Made by a program: the position numbers and the translations under genes. Positions 1 to 4,623 of a DNA stretch of 6,228 bases are shown in pieces. The DNA comes from Anaerolineales bacterium (GTDB taxonomy: Bacteria > Chloroflexota > Anaerolineae > Promineifilales > Promineifilaceae): NCBI GenBank assembly GCA_020432595.1, contig JAGQGA010000343.1:1-6228 (forward strand), given 5' to 3'. The notes beneath the pieces were generated by a model. That model was not told where the DNA came from. It saw only the letters and a list, made by a program, of their open reading frames with translations, and did no database searches. The stretch's first letter is position 1; the number at the start of each line of letters is the position of its first letter.

Positions 1-436
1 ATAGCCACACCCGCCCAGCCGGTACCCGCTTTTGCCGCAGCATCGCCAGGGCGAGGGTGGGGTAGAGGGTGATGGTGGGAGGCGTGGCTGCTGGAGCAGC
101 AGGGTGTGGGGAGTGGGGAGTAGGGTGTGGGGTGTGGCTGGCATCCGTGGTTCGTGGTTCGTGGTTCGTTGTTTTGGGGCGGAGAACGGCCGTTAATGCC
201 GCACTCCCCCACCCTAAATGTTCGGGAAGCTGGGCAATGGTTGCGGCTGTTGGTTGCAAGCCGTCGTCCGTTGGCTGTTGGCTGTTGGCAGAAACGGCCG
301 TTTCCACACCCACCATCTGGCTGTGCTGCTGCCGCAGGGCGATCAGTTGTGCTTGCGCGGCCGCCAAAGCTGGCGACACAAAACCCAGTTGCCCAGTCAA
401 GACCCACTCTTTTGACCAGGCAAGAGCATTTAGTAA
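1..436 (-). CDS. Partial protein of unknown function, heptamer repeats in frame
   Basis: On the minus strand the frame from 436 down to the left edge has no stop in 145 codons, and its codons look protein-like. The start is unclear. The in-frame stop at 439-437 lies inside a heptamer array; possible starts are TTG at 400, GTG at 379 and ATG at 316, none with a strong ribosome site. Protein-like sequence (SKEWVLTGQLGFVSPALAAA) already precedes 379, so the true 5' end may have been destroyed or displaced by the array. The N-terminal part is Ala/Gln-rich. The middle is low-complexity (SHTPHPTPHSPHP; TTNHEPRTT) and is encoded by heptamer arrays. After it the sequence becomes ordered again (ITLYPTLALAMLRQKRVPAG) and runs off the window. 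I do not recognise the family. Plus-strand frames here are rich in Cys and Trp and look like shadows. A decayed gene is the alternative. Confidence 0.5.
101..135. repeat. G-rich heptamer array A (5 units)
   Basis: Five consecutive 7-nt units at 101, 108, 115, 122 and 129, each a variant of (A/G)GGG(T/A)GT. The array lies inside the minus-strand open frame and encodes the His/Pro/Thr-rich linker there. Because 7 is not a multiple of 3, the unit is read in rotating frames. Confidence 0.8.
146..173. repeat. Heptamer array B, CGTGGTT x4
   Basis: Three perfect CGTGGTT units at 146, 153 and 160, then one variant CGTTGTT at 167. The array lies inside the minus-strand open frame, where it encodes TTNHEPRTT. 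It has a different sequence but the same period as array A, 10 bases away. Confidence 0.85.
270..290. repeat. Heptamer array C, GTTGGCT x3
   Basis: Units GTTGGCT, GTTGGCT and GTTGGCA at 270, 277 and 284. The array lies within the minus-strand open frame and ends three bases before an AACGGCCGTT palindrome at 293-302. Confidence 0.7.
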
Positions 437-512
437 TCAGTAATCAGTAACCAGTAATCAGTAACCAGTTGAACCAACTGATTACCGATTACTGATTACC
501 GATCACTGACAC
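432..512. repeat. Inverted heptamer array D, long hairpin
   Basis: The left arm has five units AGTAATC/AGTAACC at 432, 439, 446, 453 and 460. The right arm has reverse-complement units CTGATTA/CCGATTA at 478, 485, 492 and 499. The centre is CAGTTG-AAC-CAACTG (466-480). The arms pair over about 30 bases with a few mismatches, several of them C/T or G/A transitions. The element sits where the minus-strand frame loses its start and just upstream of the small-RNA promoters. It could form a cruciform in DNA or a strong hairpin in RNA. It lacks a T-run, so it is not a standard terminator. Confidence 0.85.
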
Positions 513-520
513 GTTAGCGA

Positions 521-562
521 TTGACAAACTCAGTTGACAGGTCTATACGCCTGTGCTATGCT
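521..562 (+). promoter_or_regulatory. Tandem sigma-70-type promoters for the small RNA
   Basis: P1 has -35 TTGACA at 521-526, a 17-base spacer and -10 TATACG at 544-549. P2 has -35 TTGACA at 534-539, a 17-base spacer and -10 TATGCT at 557-562, with a TG one base upstream (extended -10). Predicted starts are near 556 and 569. A short inverted repeat, ACAGG at 537-541 and CCTGT at 550-554, lies between the P2 hexamers and could be an operator. Two perfect -35 boxes with ideal spacing and no convincing ORF downstream argue for a dedicated RNA promoter. Confidence 0.7.
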
Positions 563-568
563 CTTACC

Positions 569-718
569 TAGACAGTGAGCTACTCTTTGGGGAAGTAAAA
601 AATCCCCCTCCCCAATAAAGGGGCGCTGATCAGAGGTGTTGGCGGCACCAGAACAGACGAAAGGTAGCTTGCGAAAACTAAATGACGGTCAGGTGTTTCA
701 GCACCTGACCGTTTTTTA
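569..718 (+). ncRNA. Candidate structured small RNA of unknown class
   Basis: The unit is bounded by a strong promoter and an intrinsic terminator and has no convincing ORF. The sequence folds by eye. A closing helix pairs AGCTAC (578-583) and CTTT (585-588) with AAAG (660-663) and GTAGCT (664-669), with one bulged T; wobble pairs and one G-C pair can extend it outward by three. Inside are hairpin GGGG 589-592 with CCCC 604-607, hairpin CCCC 610-613 with GGGG 620-623, and hairpin GGTG 635-638 with CACC 646-649. Then come an A-rich single-stranded stretch and the terminator. An alternative pairing of TTGGGG (587-592) with CCCCAA (610-615) excludes the first two hairpins and could make a switch. 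It does not match tRNA, 5S, SRP (no GGAAGGAAGCAGCC-like motif), 6S architecture or any riboswitch I know. The next gene begins over 300 bases downstream, so it appears free-standing rather than a leader. Confidence 0.6.
685..717 (+). terminator. Intrinsic terminator of the small RNA
   Basis: A perfect 11-bp stem, ACGGTCAGGTG (685-695) with CACCTGACCGT (702-712), has a 6-base loop and is followed by a T-run to 717. It is the strongest terminator in the window and ends no convincing protein gene. Confidence 0.9.
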
Positions 719-773
719 TTCCAGTCGGTTTTCCCTTGCGTGCTGCCTGTTTCAGCAAACAACACACAATAAC

Positions 774-804
774 ATAGCCAACAAATGGCTTGTTTGTTGA
801 CTAT
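774..804. repeat. Inverted repeat, ATAGCCAACAAA arms
   Basis: ATAGCCAACAAA (774-785) pairs with TTTGTTGACTAT (793-804), with one mismatch in 12 and a 7-base spacer. The right arm's complement contains GTCAACAAA, which recurs exactly at 916-924 in another inverted repeat. The same binding site may therefore be used more than once. Confidence 0.65.
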
Positions 805-887
805 ACGTTAGGTAGACCGATTTTTTAATCAAGCTATAGCCGTATTATTGACAATAGACTACAATTATCCCTAAAGATAACTGTACC

Positions 888-914
888 AGACAGTCTAACA
901 AAGTTAGATTGTCT
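888..914. repeat. Inverted repeat, operator-like
   Basis: AGACAGTCTAAC (888-899) pairs with GTTAGATTGTCT (903-914), with 11 of 12 positions matching and a 3-base spacer. It lies just upstream of the ATPase promoter and abuts the next inverted repeat. Length and symmetry suit a dimeric DNA-binding protein. Confidence 0.7.
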
Positions 915-915
915 T

Positions 916-946
916 GTCAACAAATCTATATGCTATAGATTTTGAC
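916..946. repeat. Inverted repeat overlapping the -35 box
   Basis: AAATCTATA (922-930) pairs perfectly with TATAGATTT (934-942) across a 3-base spacer. The symmetry continues outward as GTCAA (916-920) and TGAC (943-946), with a small bulge. Its right arm overlaps the -35 hexamer of the ATPase promoter (942-947), so a bound protein would block RNA polymerase. Confidence 0.7.
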
Positions 947-969
947 TTTAGCCCTACTATTGCTATAAT
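942..969 (+). promoter_or_regulatory. Extended -10 promoter of the ATPase operon
   Basis: -35 TTGACT at 942-947, a 16-base spacer and a perfect -10 TATAAT at 964-969, preceded by TG at 961-962. Predicted start is near 976, giving a leader of about 59 nt. The overlap with the upstream inverted repeat suggests repression. Confidence 0.75.
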
Positions 970-989
970 TTAGTGAAATTTACAGAATA

Positions 990-1014
990 AGTGCATCCTT
1001 GACAAGGTTGCACT
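990..1014. repeat. Inverted repeat in the ATPase leader
   Basis: AGTGCATCCTTG (990-1001) pairs with CAAGGTTGCACT (1003-1014), 11 of 12 matching around a single central A. A loop must open by unpairing inner bases if it forms in RNA. It is followed by GCTTTTATA, so it could act as a weak attenuator, or as an operator in DNA. A TTGACA at 999-1004 lies across its centre. Confidence 0.65.
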
Positions 1015-1034
1015 GCTTTTATACCATTTAGATC

Positions 1035-1922
1035 ATGGATAGTATACGACCATTAACGTTAGGTATTGACGGCTACAAACCCGATTGGGATCGGTTGGGT
1101 GTGGTTGTGCCGCCGTTTACGATAGAAGCCGACCCGCGCTTTATGTATTTGTCCACCGAAACGCGCCGGGCGCTGTCGAAGGTGAGCTATATGGTGGAAG
1201 CGGGGCAGGGGGCTTCGGTGATTGTGGGCGAAATTGGCACCGGCAAGACGACGCTGGCCTCCTGGTTTCACAGCCGCTATGATCGCCGCCCTGACTTTGT
1301 GGCGGCCAAGGTGGATGAAGCCCCCAAGAAAAGCGGGTTGCTGCTGCTGCGCCGCATTGCGGCCGAGTTTGGGCTGCGGACGCGGCGGGCGACGGAAGAC
1401 CAGTTGAATGAGTTTCGCGCCTTTTTAGTGGAGCAAACAGAAAAGGGTATTTTGCCGCTGGTGATTATTGATGAAGCGCATGAGCTATGCCCGGAGCAGT
1501 TTGTGGAACTGCGGCGGCTGCTGAATTTTCGTGACCCGCGTGGGGGCAAGGCGTTTCAGATGGTGCTGCTCGGCCGGCCGGAGCTGGATATTGCGCTGCG
1601 GGAAGTGCCGGATTTTAACGACCGCGTGGCAACCCGGTCTTCGCTTGATCCGCTTACGCCGGATGATACGCGGTCGCTGATTGAGTATCGGCTGTTGGCG
1701 GCGGGGCGGGATACAAAACAACGGCCGTTAATCACCGACGATGCCATCATGCCCATTTGGCGCGAAAGCCGAGGCTACCCGCGCAGCATTTGCCTGCTTT
1801 GTTTGCATCTTTGCCTTGAATTGTTGGCCGTGGGCGGCAGCGAGATCAACGCTGAGTTTGTGGCTAACTTCCTTAAAGACCAGCATGGGTATCGTCATGG
1901 TGGTAATCAGGCGGCGGTATGA
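1035..1922 (+). CDS. AAA+ ATPase, ExeA/TniB-like
   Basis: A 295-aa soluble P-loop ATPase. Visible motifs are an N-terminal PPF..EADPRFMYLS block (26-40) typical of the ExeA/GspA family, Walker A GEIGTGKT (65-72), Walker B LVIIDEAHE (142-150), a sensor-1-like segment QMVLLGRPEL (175-184), a candidate arginine finger in RVATRSS (197-203), and a sensor-2-like GYPRSI (247-252). It lacks the membrane segment and peptidoglycan-binding domain of true ExeA, and no secretion genes are near. Related AAA+ proteins (TniB/TnsC) drive target selection in transposons, but no integrase-type transposase or TniQ is present. Its stop overlaps the start of the next gene (ATGA), so the two are translationally coupled. 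No clear Shine-Dalgarno precedes ATG 1035. Family assignment is firm at the AAA+ level; the biological role is unknown. Confidence 0.88.
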   Translation: MDSIRPLTLGIDGYKPDWDRLGVVVPPFTIEADPRFMYLSTETRRALSKVSYMVEAGQGASVIVGEIGTGKTTLASWFHSRYDRRPDFVAAKVDEAPKKSGLLLLRRIAAEFGLRTRRATEDQLNEFRAFLVEQTEKGILPLVIIDEAHELCPEQFVELRRLLNFRDPRGGKAFQMVLLGRPELDIALREVPDFNDRVATRSSLDPLTPDDTRSLIEYRLLAAGRDTKQRPLITDDAIMPIWRESRGYPRSICLLCLHLCLELLAVGGSEINAEFVANFLKDQHGYRHGGNQAAV

Positions 1923-2467
1923 GTAAATCTGGCAAAAAGGGTGACAGCACGCTTGCCGCATTACTGCGCGAAAAGCCCAAGCGTGGGCGGCCACCCCATG
2001 CCGTGAGCCGTCAAAACGTGTATGTGGAGCTAACCCCAACCAACAAACAGCTTTTAAAACAGCTTGCTGCCTATCTTCCCGATGGGCTAAAGCGGGCGGA
2101 TTTGTCTGACCTGGCGGTGAGCGTGTTGACGGCGCGGCTGGAGGCGTTGCGTCGAGCAGTGGCTGGCCGCAACCGCGAAATCCCCGAAGGCATCACCGAT
2201 TTAGAGTCGCTTTATTTGCTGTGGGATTTGCCGCTGCCCGATCATTCAGCCGAGCGCAGTTGGACATCCATTCGCCTGTCGCCGCAGCAGTCTATTGAGC
2301 TGGGGCGGGCGCACGGCACCTTCAATGCCATCTTTGGCTCCAACCGCAGCGATACCTTTGAGTTGGCGTTGGGGCTGCTGCAGCAGTTTTTGGAAGGGGG
2401 CAATTTCCAGAATGAGAGCCTGTCGCTGCTGGACATGCAACACCGTATCACCGACAGTTATTTATGA
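1919..2467 (+). CDS. Small probable DNA-binding protein, two RHH-like segments
   Basis: A 182-aa protein I do not recognise by family. Residues 1-30 are basic, with an AT-hook-like KRGRPP (21-26). Two segments share a strand-helix-helix pattern like ribbon-helix-helix (RHH) domains. The first has strand NVYVELTP (33-40), helix about 41-53 and helix about 59-78 (RADLSDLAVSVL). The second has strand TSIRLSPQ (116-123), helix about 124-138 and helix about 143-159 (RSDTFELALGLL). RADLSDLA and RSDTFELA align at an offset of 84 residues, suggesting internal duplication. Residues 95-110 (a LESLYLLWDLPLPDHS linker) separate them. No signal peptide or membrane segment is seen. The start overlaps the ATPase stop. 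A role as repressor of the upstream palindromes, or as DNA-binding partner of the ATPase, is inference. Confidence 0.75.
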   Translation: MSKSGKKGDSTLAALLREKPKRGRPPHAVSRQNVYVELTPTNKQLLKQLAAYLPDGLKRADLSDLAVSVLTARLEALRRAVAGRNREIPEGITDLESLYLLWDLPLPDHSAERSWTSIRLSPQQSIELGRAHGTFNAIFGSNRSDTFELALGLLQQFLEGGNFQNESLSLLDMQHRITDSYL

Positions 2468-2478
2468 GTAACTCATAA
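2462..2478. repeat. Perfect palindrome across the stop codon
   Basis: TTATGAGT (2462-2469) and ACTCATAA (2471-2478) are perfect inverted arms around one A. They include the TGA stop of the small gene. It may be an operator, an RNA-end hairpin or chance; no T-run follows directly. Confidence 0.5.
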
Positions 2479-2527
2479 TTTATTCCCTGTTTTCTCCACA
2501 ACCACTCCTGAAAATTGACCTTGTAGC

Positions 2528-2551
2528 CGAGGATTCCAATCCTCGTTTTTT
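2528..2551 (+). terminator. Intrinsic terminator of the ATPase operon
   Basis: Stem CGAGGA (2528-2533) with TCCTCG (2540-2545), loop TTCCAA, then six T (2546-2551). It lies 60 bases after the small gene's stop and closes the two-gene operon. Confidence 0.75.
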
Positions 2552-2590
2552 GCTTTGGCTAACTTTGTGTGCGTGTCAAACCGGAAATGG

Positions 2591-2630
2591 GACGCGGACA
2601 AACGCCGATGAACGCGGACGAAGGACGGAA
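2591..2630. repeat. Decamer array E, AACGCGGACG-type x4
   Basis: Four 10-nt units start at 2591, 2601, 2611 and 2621, with consensus close to AACGCGGACG and substitutions in each unit. The sequence family is the reverse complement of array G, 170 bases downstream. Confidence 0.75.
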
Positions 2631-2640
2631 GAAATGAACC

Positions 2641-2668
2641 GTTGTCTGTCGTCGGTTGTCTGTTGCCC
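2641..2668. repeat. Heptamer array F, GTTGTCT x4
   Basis: Units GTTGTCT, GTCGTCG, GTTGTCT and GTTGCCC at 2641, 2648, 2655 and 2662. It has the same 7-nt period as arrays A-D but lies in non-coding sequence between the two decamer arrays. Confidence 0.65.
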
Positions 2669-2800
2669 ACCCATTTGGGGCGGTGGTCAGGCAAGGGCGT
2701 TTGTGGCACAATTTGCCATAGCAAACAGTTGATCGGAATCTTTAAGGAAGTTTATGGGCGGCGCACCAACACAAATGAAAATCAAAGCTTTTACAAATTC

Positions 2801-2830
2801 ATCCGTGTTTGTCCGTGTTCGTCCGCGTCC
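2801..2830. repeat. Decamer array G, GTCCGTGTTC-type x3
   Basis: Units ATCCGTGTTT, GTCCGTGTTC and GTCCGCGTCC at 2801, 2811 and 2821. The reverse complement begins GGACGCGGAC, the same ten bases found at the outer edge of array E. Arrays E and G thus form an inverted pair about 240 bases across. It ends 21 bases before the aldehyde dehydrogenase start. Confidence 0.75.
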
Positions 2831-2851
2831 TATTGAATCAGGAAGGGTGTA

Positions 2852-4501
2852 ATGAGTGTGCAGAGGCAGCAGGTGGTGGCAAACGGCCGTTTAAACGGCC
2901 ATGCAGAAAAAATGGCGTGCATGAACCCCGGTACGGGAGAGCAGTTTGCAGAGGTGACAATGGCGACAGCCGCCGAAGTCAGCGCAGCGCGGCAGGAGAT
3001 GGGGGTGGCGGCGCAGGTGTGGGGCCACAAGCTGGTGGCGGAGCGGGTGCGGATTGTGCGCCAGCTACAGTCGTTGATCATTGAGGAGATGGATGAATTA
3101 ACGGCAGTTATCAACCAGGACGGCGGCAAAAGTCGTCAAGATGCCCTCACCGAGCTATTTGTCACCGTAGACAGCATGAACCAATATTGCCGCCATGCCG
3201 CCCAATGGCTGCGCCCGCGCCGCGTTTCCTCTGGGCTGCAACTGTTCAAACGCGGGCAGGTAGAACGGCGACCCTATGGCGTGGTAGCCGTCATTAGCCC
3301 CTGGAACTACCCCTTTATTTTAACCATGCAGCCGGTGATCACGGCACTGCTGGCGGGCAACACCGTTGTTGTCAAGCCGTCGGAAGTGACGGCCGCCACT
3401 GGCGTGGCGATGGAAAAGCTATTTCAGCGCCTGCCGGAACTGGCTCCTTTTGTCCGCTTTGTCCATGGCGATAGTCGGGTGGGGGCAGCGCTGGTGCAAA
3501 CGCGCCCCGATTTGATTTATGTCACCGGTTCGGTGCGGACGGGGCGGCTGATTACCCAGGCCGCTGCCGAAACGATGACCCCCGTCATTACCGAACTGGG
3601 CAGCAAAGACCCGATGATTGTGCTGGATGATGCCGACATTACCGCAGCGGCGCGATGGGGCGTATGGGGGGCATTTTACAACGCCGGGCAAACCTGCGTG
3701 GCCGTGGAGCGGGTCTATGTGCTGGAGTCGGTTTATGAGCCTTTTGTGCAGGCGGTGCTGGCTGAGGTTGCCAACATGAAGGTGGGGTATTCCCCCGCCA
3801 TTGACAATGGGTTTGACATGGGGCCGCTGACGTTTGCGCGGCAAGGCGAAATTATTGACGCTCATTTAGCCGATGCTGTGGCGAAAGGGGCGAAAATTGT
3901 GGCTGGGGGTGGTCGCAGCGGCTATTTTATGGAGCCGACGGTGGTGGTAGACGTGGATCACACGATGCTGCTGATGCAGGATGAGACGTTTGGTCCGATT
4001 CTGCCGATTATGAAGGTGGCCGATATTTCGCAGGCGGTGCGGCTGGCAAATGATTCTTATTTGGGGCTAGGCGCGTCGGTATGGGGGCAAGATGTGGCGC
4101 GGGCGGAGCGGGTGGCGCAGCGATTGGAAACGGGGTCGGTGAATATTAACGACACGGTGGTGCATTTTGCCATCCCGCATTTGCCGTTTGGTGGGGTGAA
4201 GCAGTCGGGAAACGGCCGTTCGCACGGTGAAGCCGACCTGCTGCAATTTACGCAAATGGTTTCCTATGCCATTGGCAAGCCGCCGCTGCCGTTTGACATT
4301 GCCACCATTTTGCGCTCGCCGGGTAACTACCACAAAAGCGCGGCTATCATGAAGCTGGCCTTTGGCACCACGCCGCAGCAGCGGCTGGAGCCGGTGACGG
4401 AGTTTTTGCAGGAGAACAAGGGGAAAGTGGCGATGGTGGGGGGAATAACGGCCGTTGTGTTGGCCTCGATTCGGTTAGTAAAATATTGGTGGGCAATTTA
4501 A
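2852..4501 (+). CDS. NAD(P)-dependent aldehyde dehydrogenase, C-terminal hydrophobic tail
   Basis: A 549-aa member of the aldehyde dehydrogenase superfamily, which oxidises an aldehyde to its acid with NAD(P). Key motifs are SPWNYPF (149-155, oxyanion Asn152), VVVKPSE (172-178, cofactor Lys175), TGSVRTG (225-231, cofactor loop), general base Glu248 in ELGSKDP, nucleophile Cys282 in GQTCVA, ETFGPI (378-383) and LPFGGVKQSGNGR (444-456). The usual ELGGK is ELGSK here. The overall pattern resembles the succinate-semialdehyde/ALDH22-like branch, but the substrate cannot be read from sequence. Length exceeds the usual 450-500 residues because of a tail of about 70 residues whose end (526-547, VAMVGGITAVVLASI then RLVKYWW) looks like a membrane anchor. 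An AGGAAGG ribosome site lies just upstream of ATG 2852. It has no co-directional partner nearby and appears monocistronic. Confidence 0.95.
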   Translation: MSVQRQQVVANGRLNGHAEKMACMNPGTGEQFAEVTMATAAEVSAARQEMGVAAQVWGHKLVAERVRIVRQLQSLIIEEMDELTAVINQDGGKSRQDALTELFVTVDSMNQYCRHAAQWLRPRRVSSGLQLFKRGQVERRPYGVVAVISPWNYPFILTMQPVITALLAGNTVVVKPSEVTAATGVAMEKLFQRLPELAPFVRFVHGDSRVGAALVQTRPDLIYVTGSVRTGRLITQAAAETMTPVITELGSKDPMIVLDDADITAAARWGVWGAFYNAGQTCVAVERVYVLESVYEPFVQAVLAEVANMKVGYSPAIDNGFDMGPLTFARQGEIIDAHLADAVAKGAKIVAGGGRSGYFMEPTVVVDVDHTMLLMQDETFGPILPIMKVADISQAVRLANDSYLGLGASVWGQDVARAERVAQRLETGSVNINDTVVHFAIPHLPFGGVKQSGNGRSHGEADLLQFTQMVSYAIGKPPLPFDIATILRSPGNYHKSAAIMKLAFGTTPQQRLEPVTEFLQENKGKVAMVGGITAVVLASIRLVKYWWAI

Positions 4502-4623
4502 GGGCAAAGTACATAATTCCATGTGAGGTTGGTTACTATTGTCATAGCCCTCATTTCTATAGTTGTTTTTGTTTTGCCTAAAGCAGGATGAAACTACGAC
4601 AAAATTAGGAGAATACTGGCACA
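4502..4623. other. Short AT-rich intergenic region
   Basis: No clear terminator for the aldehyde dehydrogenase and no well-spaced promoter are visible. TATAGT at 4558-4563 could be a -10, but TTGTCA at 4539-4544 is only 13 bases upstream. AGGAGA at 4607-4612 is the likely ribosome site for the next gene, 11 bases before its ATG, a slightly long spacing. Confidence 0.4.

Larger units (their letters stand above)
718..941. other. AT-rich non-coding leader with inverted repeats
   Basis: No gene is visible between the small-RNA terminator and the ATPase promoter. The stretch is much more AT-rich than the genes around it. It contains a 10-base direct repeat, TGTTTCAGCA at 748-757, which copies the loop region of the upstream terminator (694-703). 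It also holds a TTGACA at 848-853 without a convincing -10, and the inverted repeats listed separately. TTGAC or its complement recurs at 797, 848, 916, 942 and 999. It may be a regulatory region or the end of a mobile element; the sequence alone does not decide. Confidence 0.5.
2552..2851. other. Non-coding repeat-rich spacer
   Basis: No gene is supported here. Short frames on both strands run through the repeat arrays and have unusual composition. The stretch holds decamer array E, heptamer array F, an imperfect nested hairpin (GTTTG 2699-2703 with CAAAC 2722-2726, enclosing GGCA 2705-2708 with TGCC 2714-2717), and decamer array G in the opposite orientation. I see no convincing promoter for the downstream aldehyde dehydrogenase; TTGATC at 2729-2734 with a TTTATG about 16 bases on is weak. 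Confidence 0.5.

Noticed and set aside
69..450. Plus-strand frames through the left region
   Set aside because: They are rich in Cys and Trp, follow the repeats and look like shadows; the minus strand is open for the whole stretch with more protein-like composition.
101..512. CRISPR array
   Set aside because: The units are 7-nt contiguous tandem repeats without spacers.
569..718. Known RNA classes: SRP, 6S, tmRNA, tracrRNA
   Set aside because: No SRP helix-8 motif, no 6S-type end-to-end pairing with a central bubble, no tRNA-like domain, and no CRISPR repeat in the window for an anti-repeat to match.
580..765. Minus-strand frame of 61 codons
   Set aside because: It runs antisense across the small RNA and its terminator, has no ribosome site and ends in the stem sequences.
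1035..2467. Tn7- or CAST-like transposon (ATPase as TnsC/TniB)
   Set aside because: No integrase-type transposase, TniQ or Cas gene is present; the ATPase's N-terminal block fits ExeA-like proteins at least as well.
2704..2717. Sigma-54 promoter (TGGCAC then TTGCC)
   Set aside because: The spacing between the GG and GC elements is two bases too short for a -24/-12 promoter.
2642..2836. 64-codon plus-strand frame upstream of the aldehyde dehydrogenase
   Set aside because: It is composed largely of heptamer and decamer arrays and lacks a ribosome site.
3419..3865. Long minus-strand frame inside the aldehyde dehydrogenase
   Set aside because: It is a shadow of a gene with intact family motifs along its full length.
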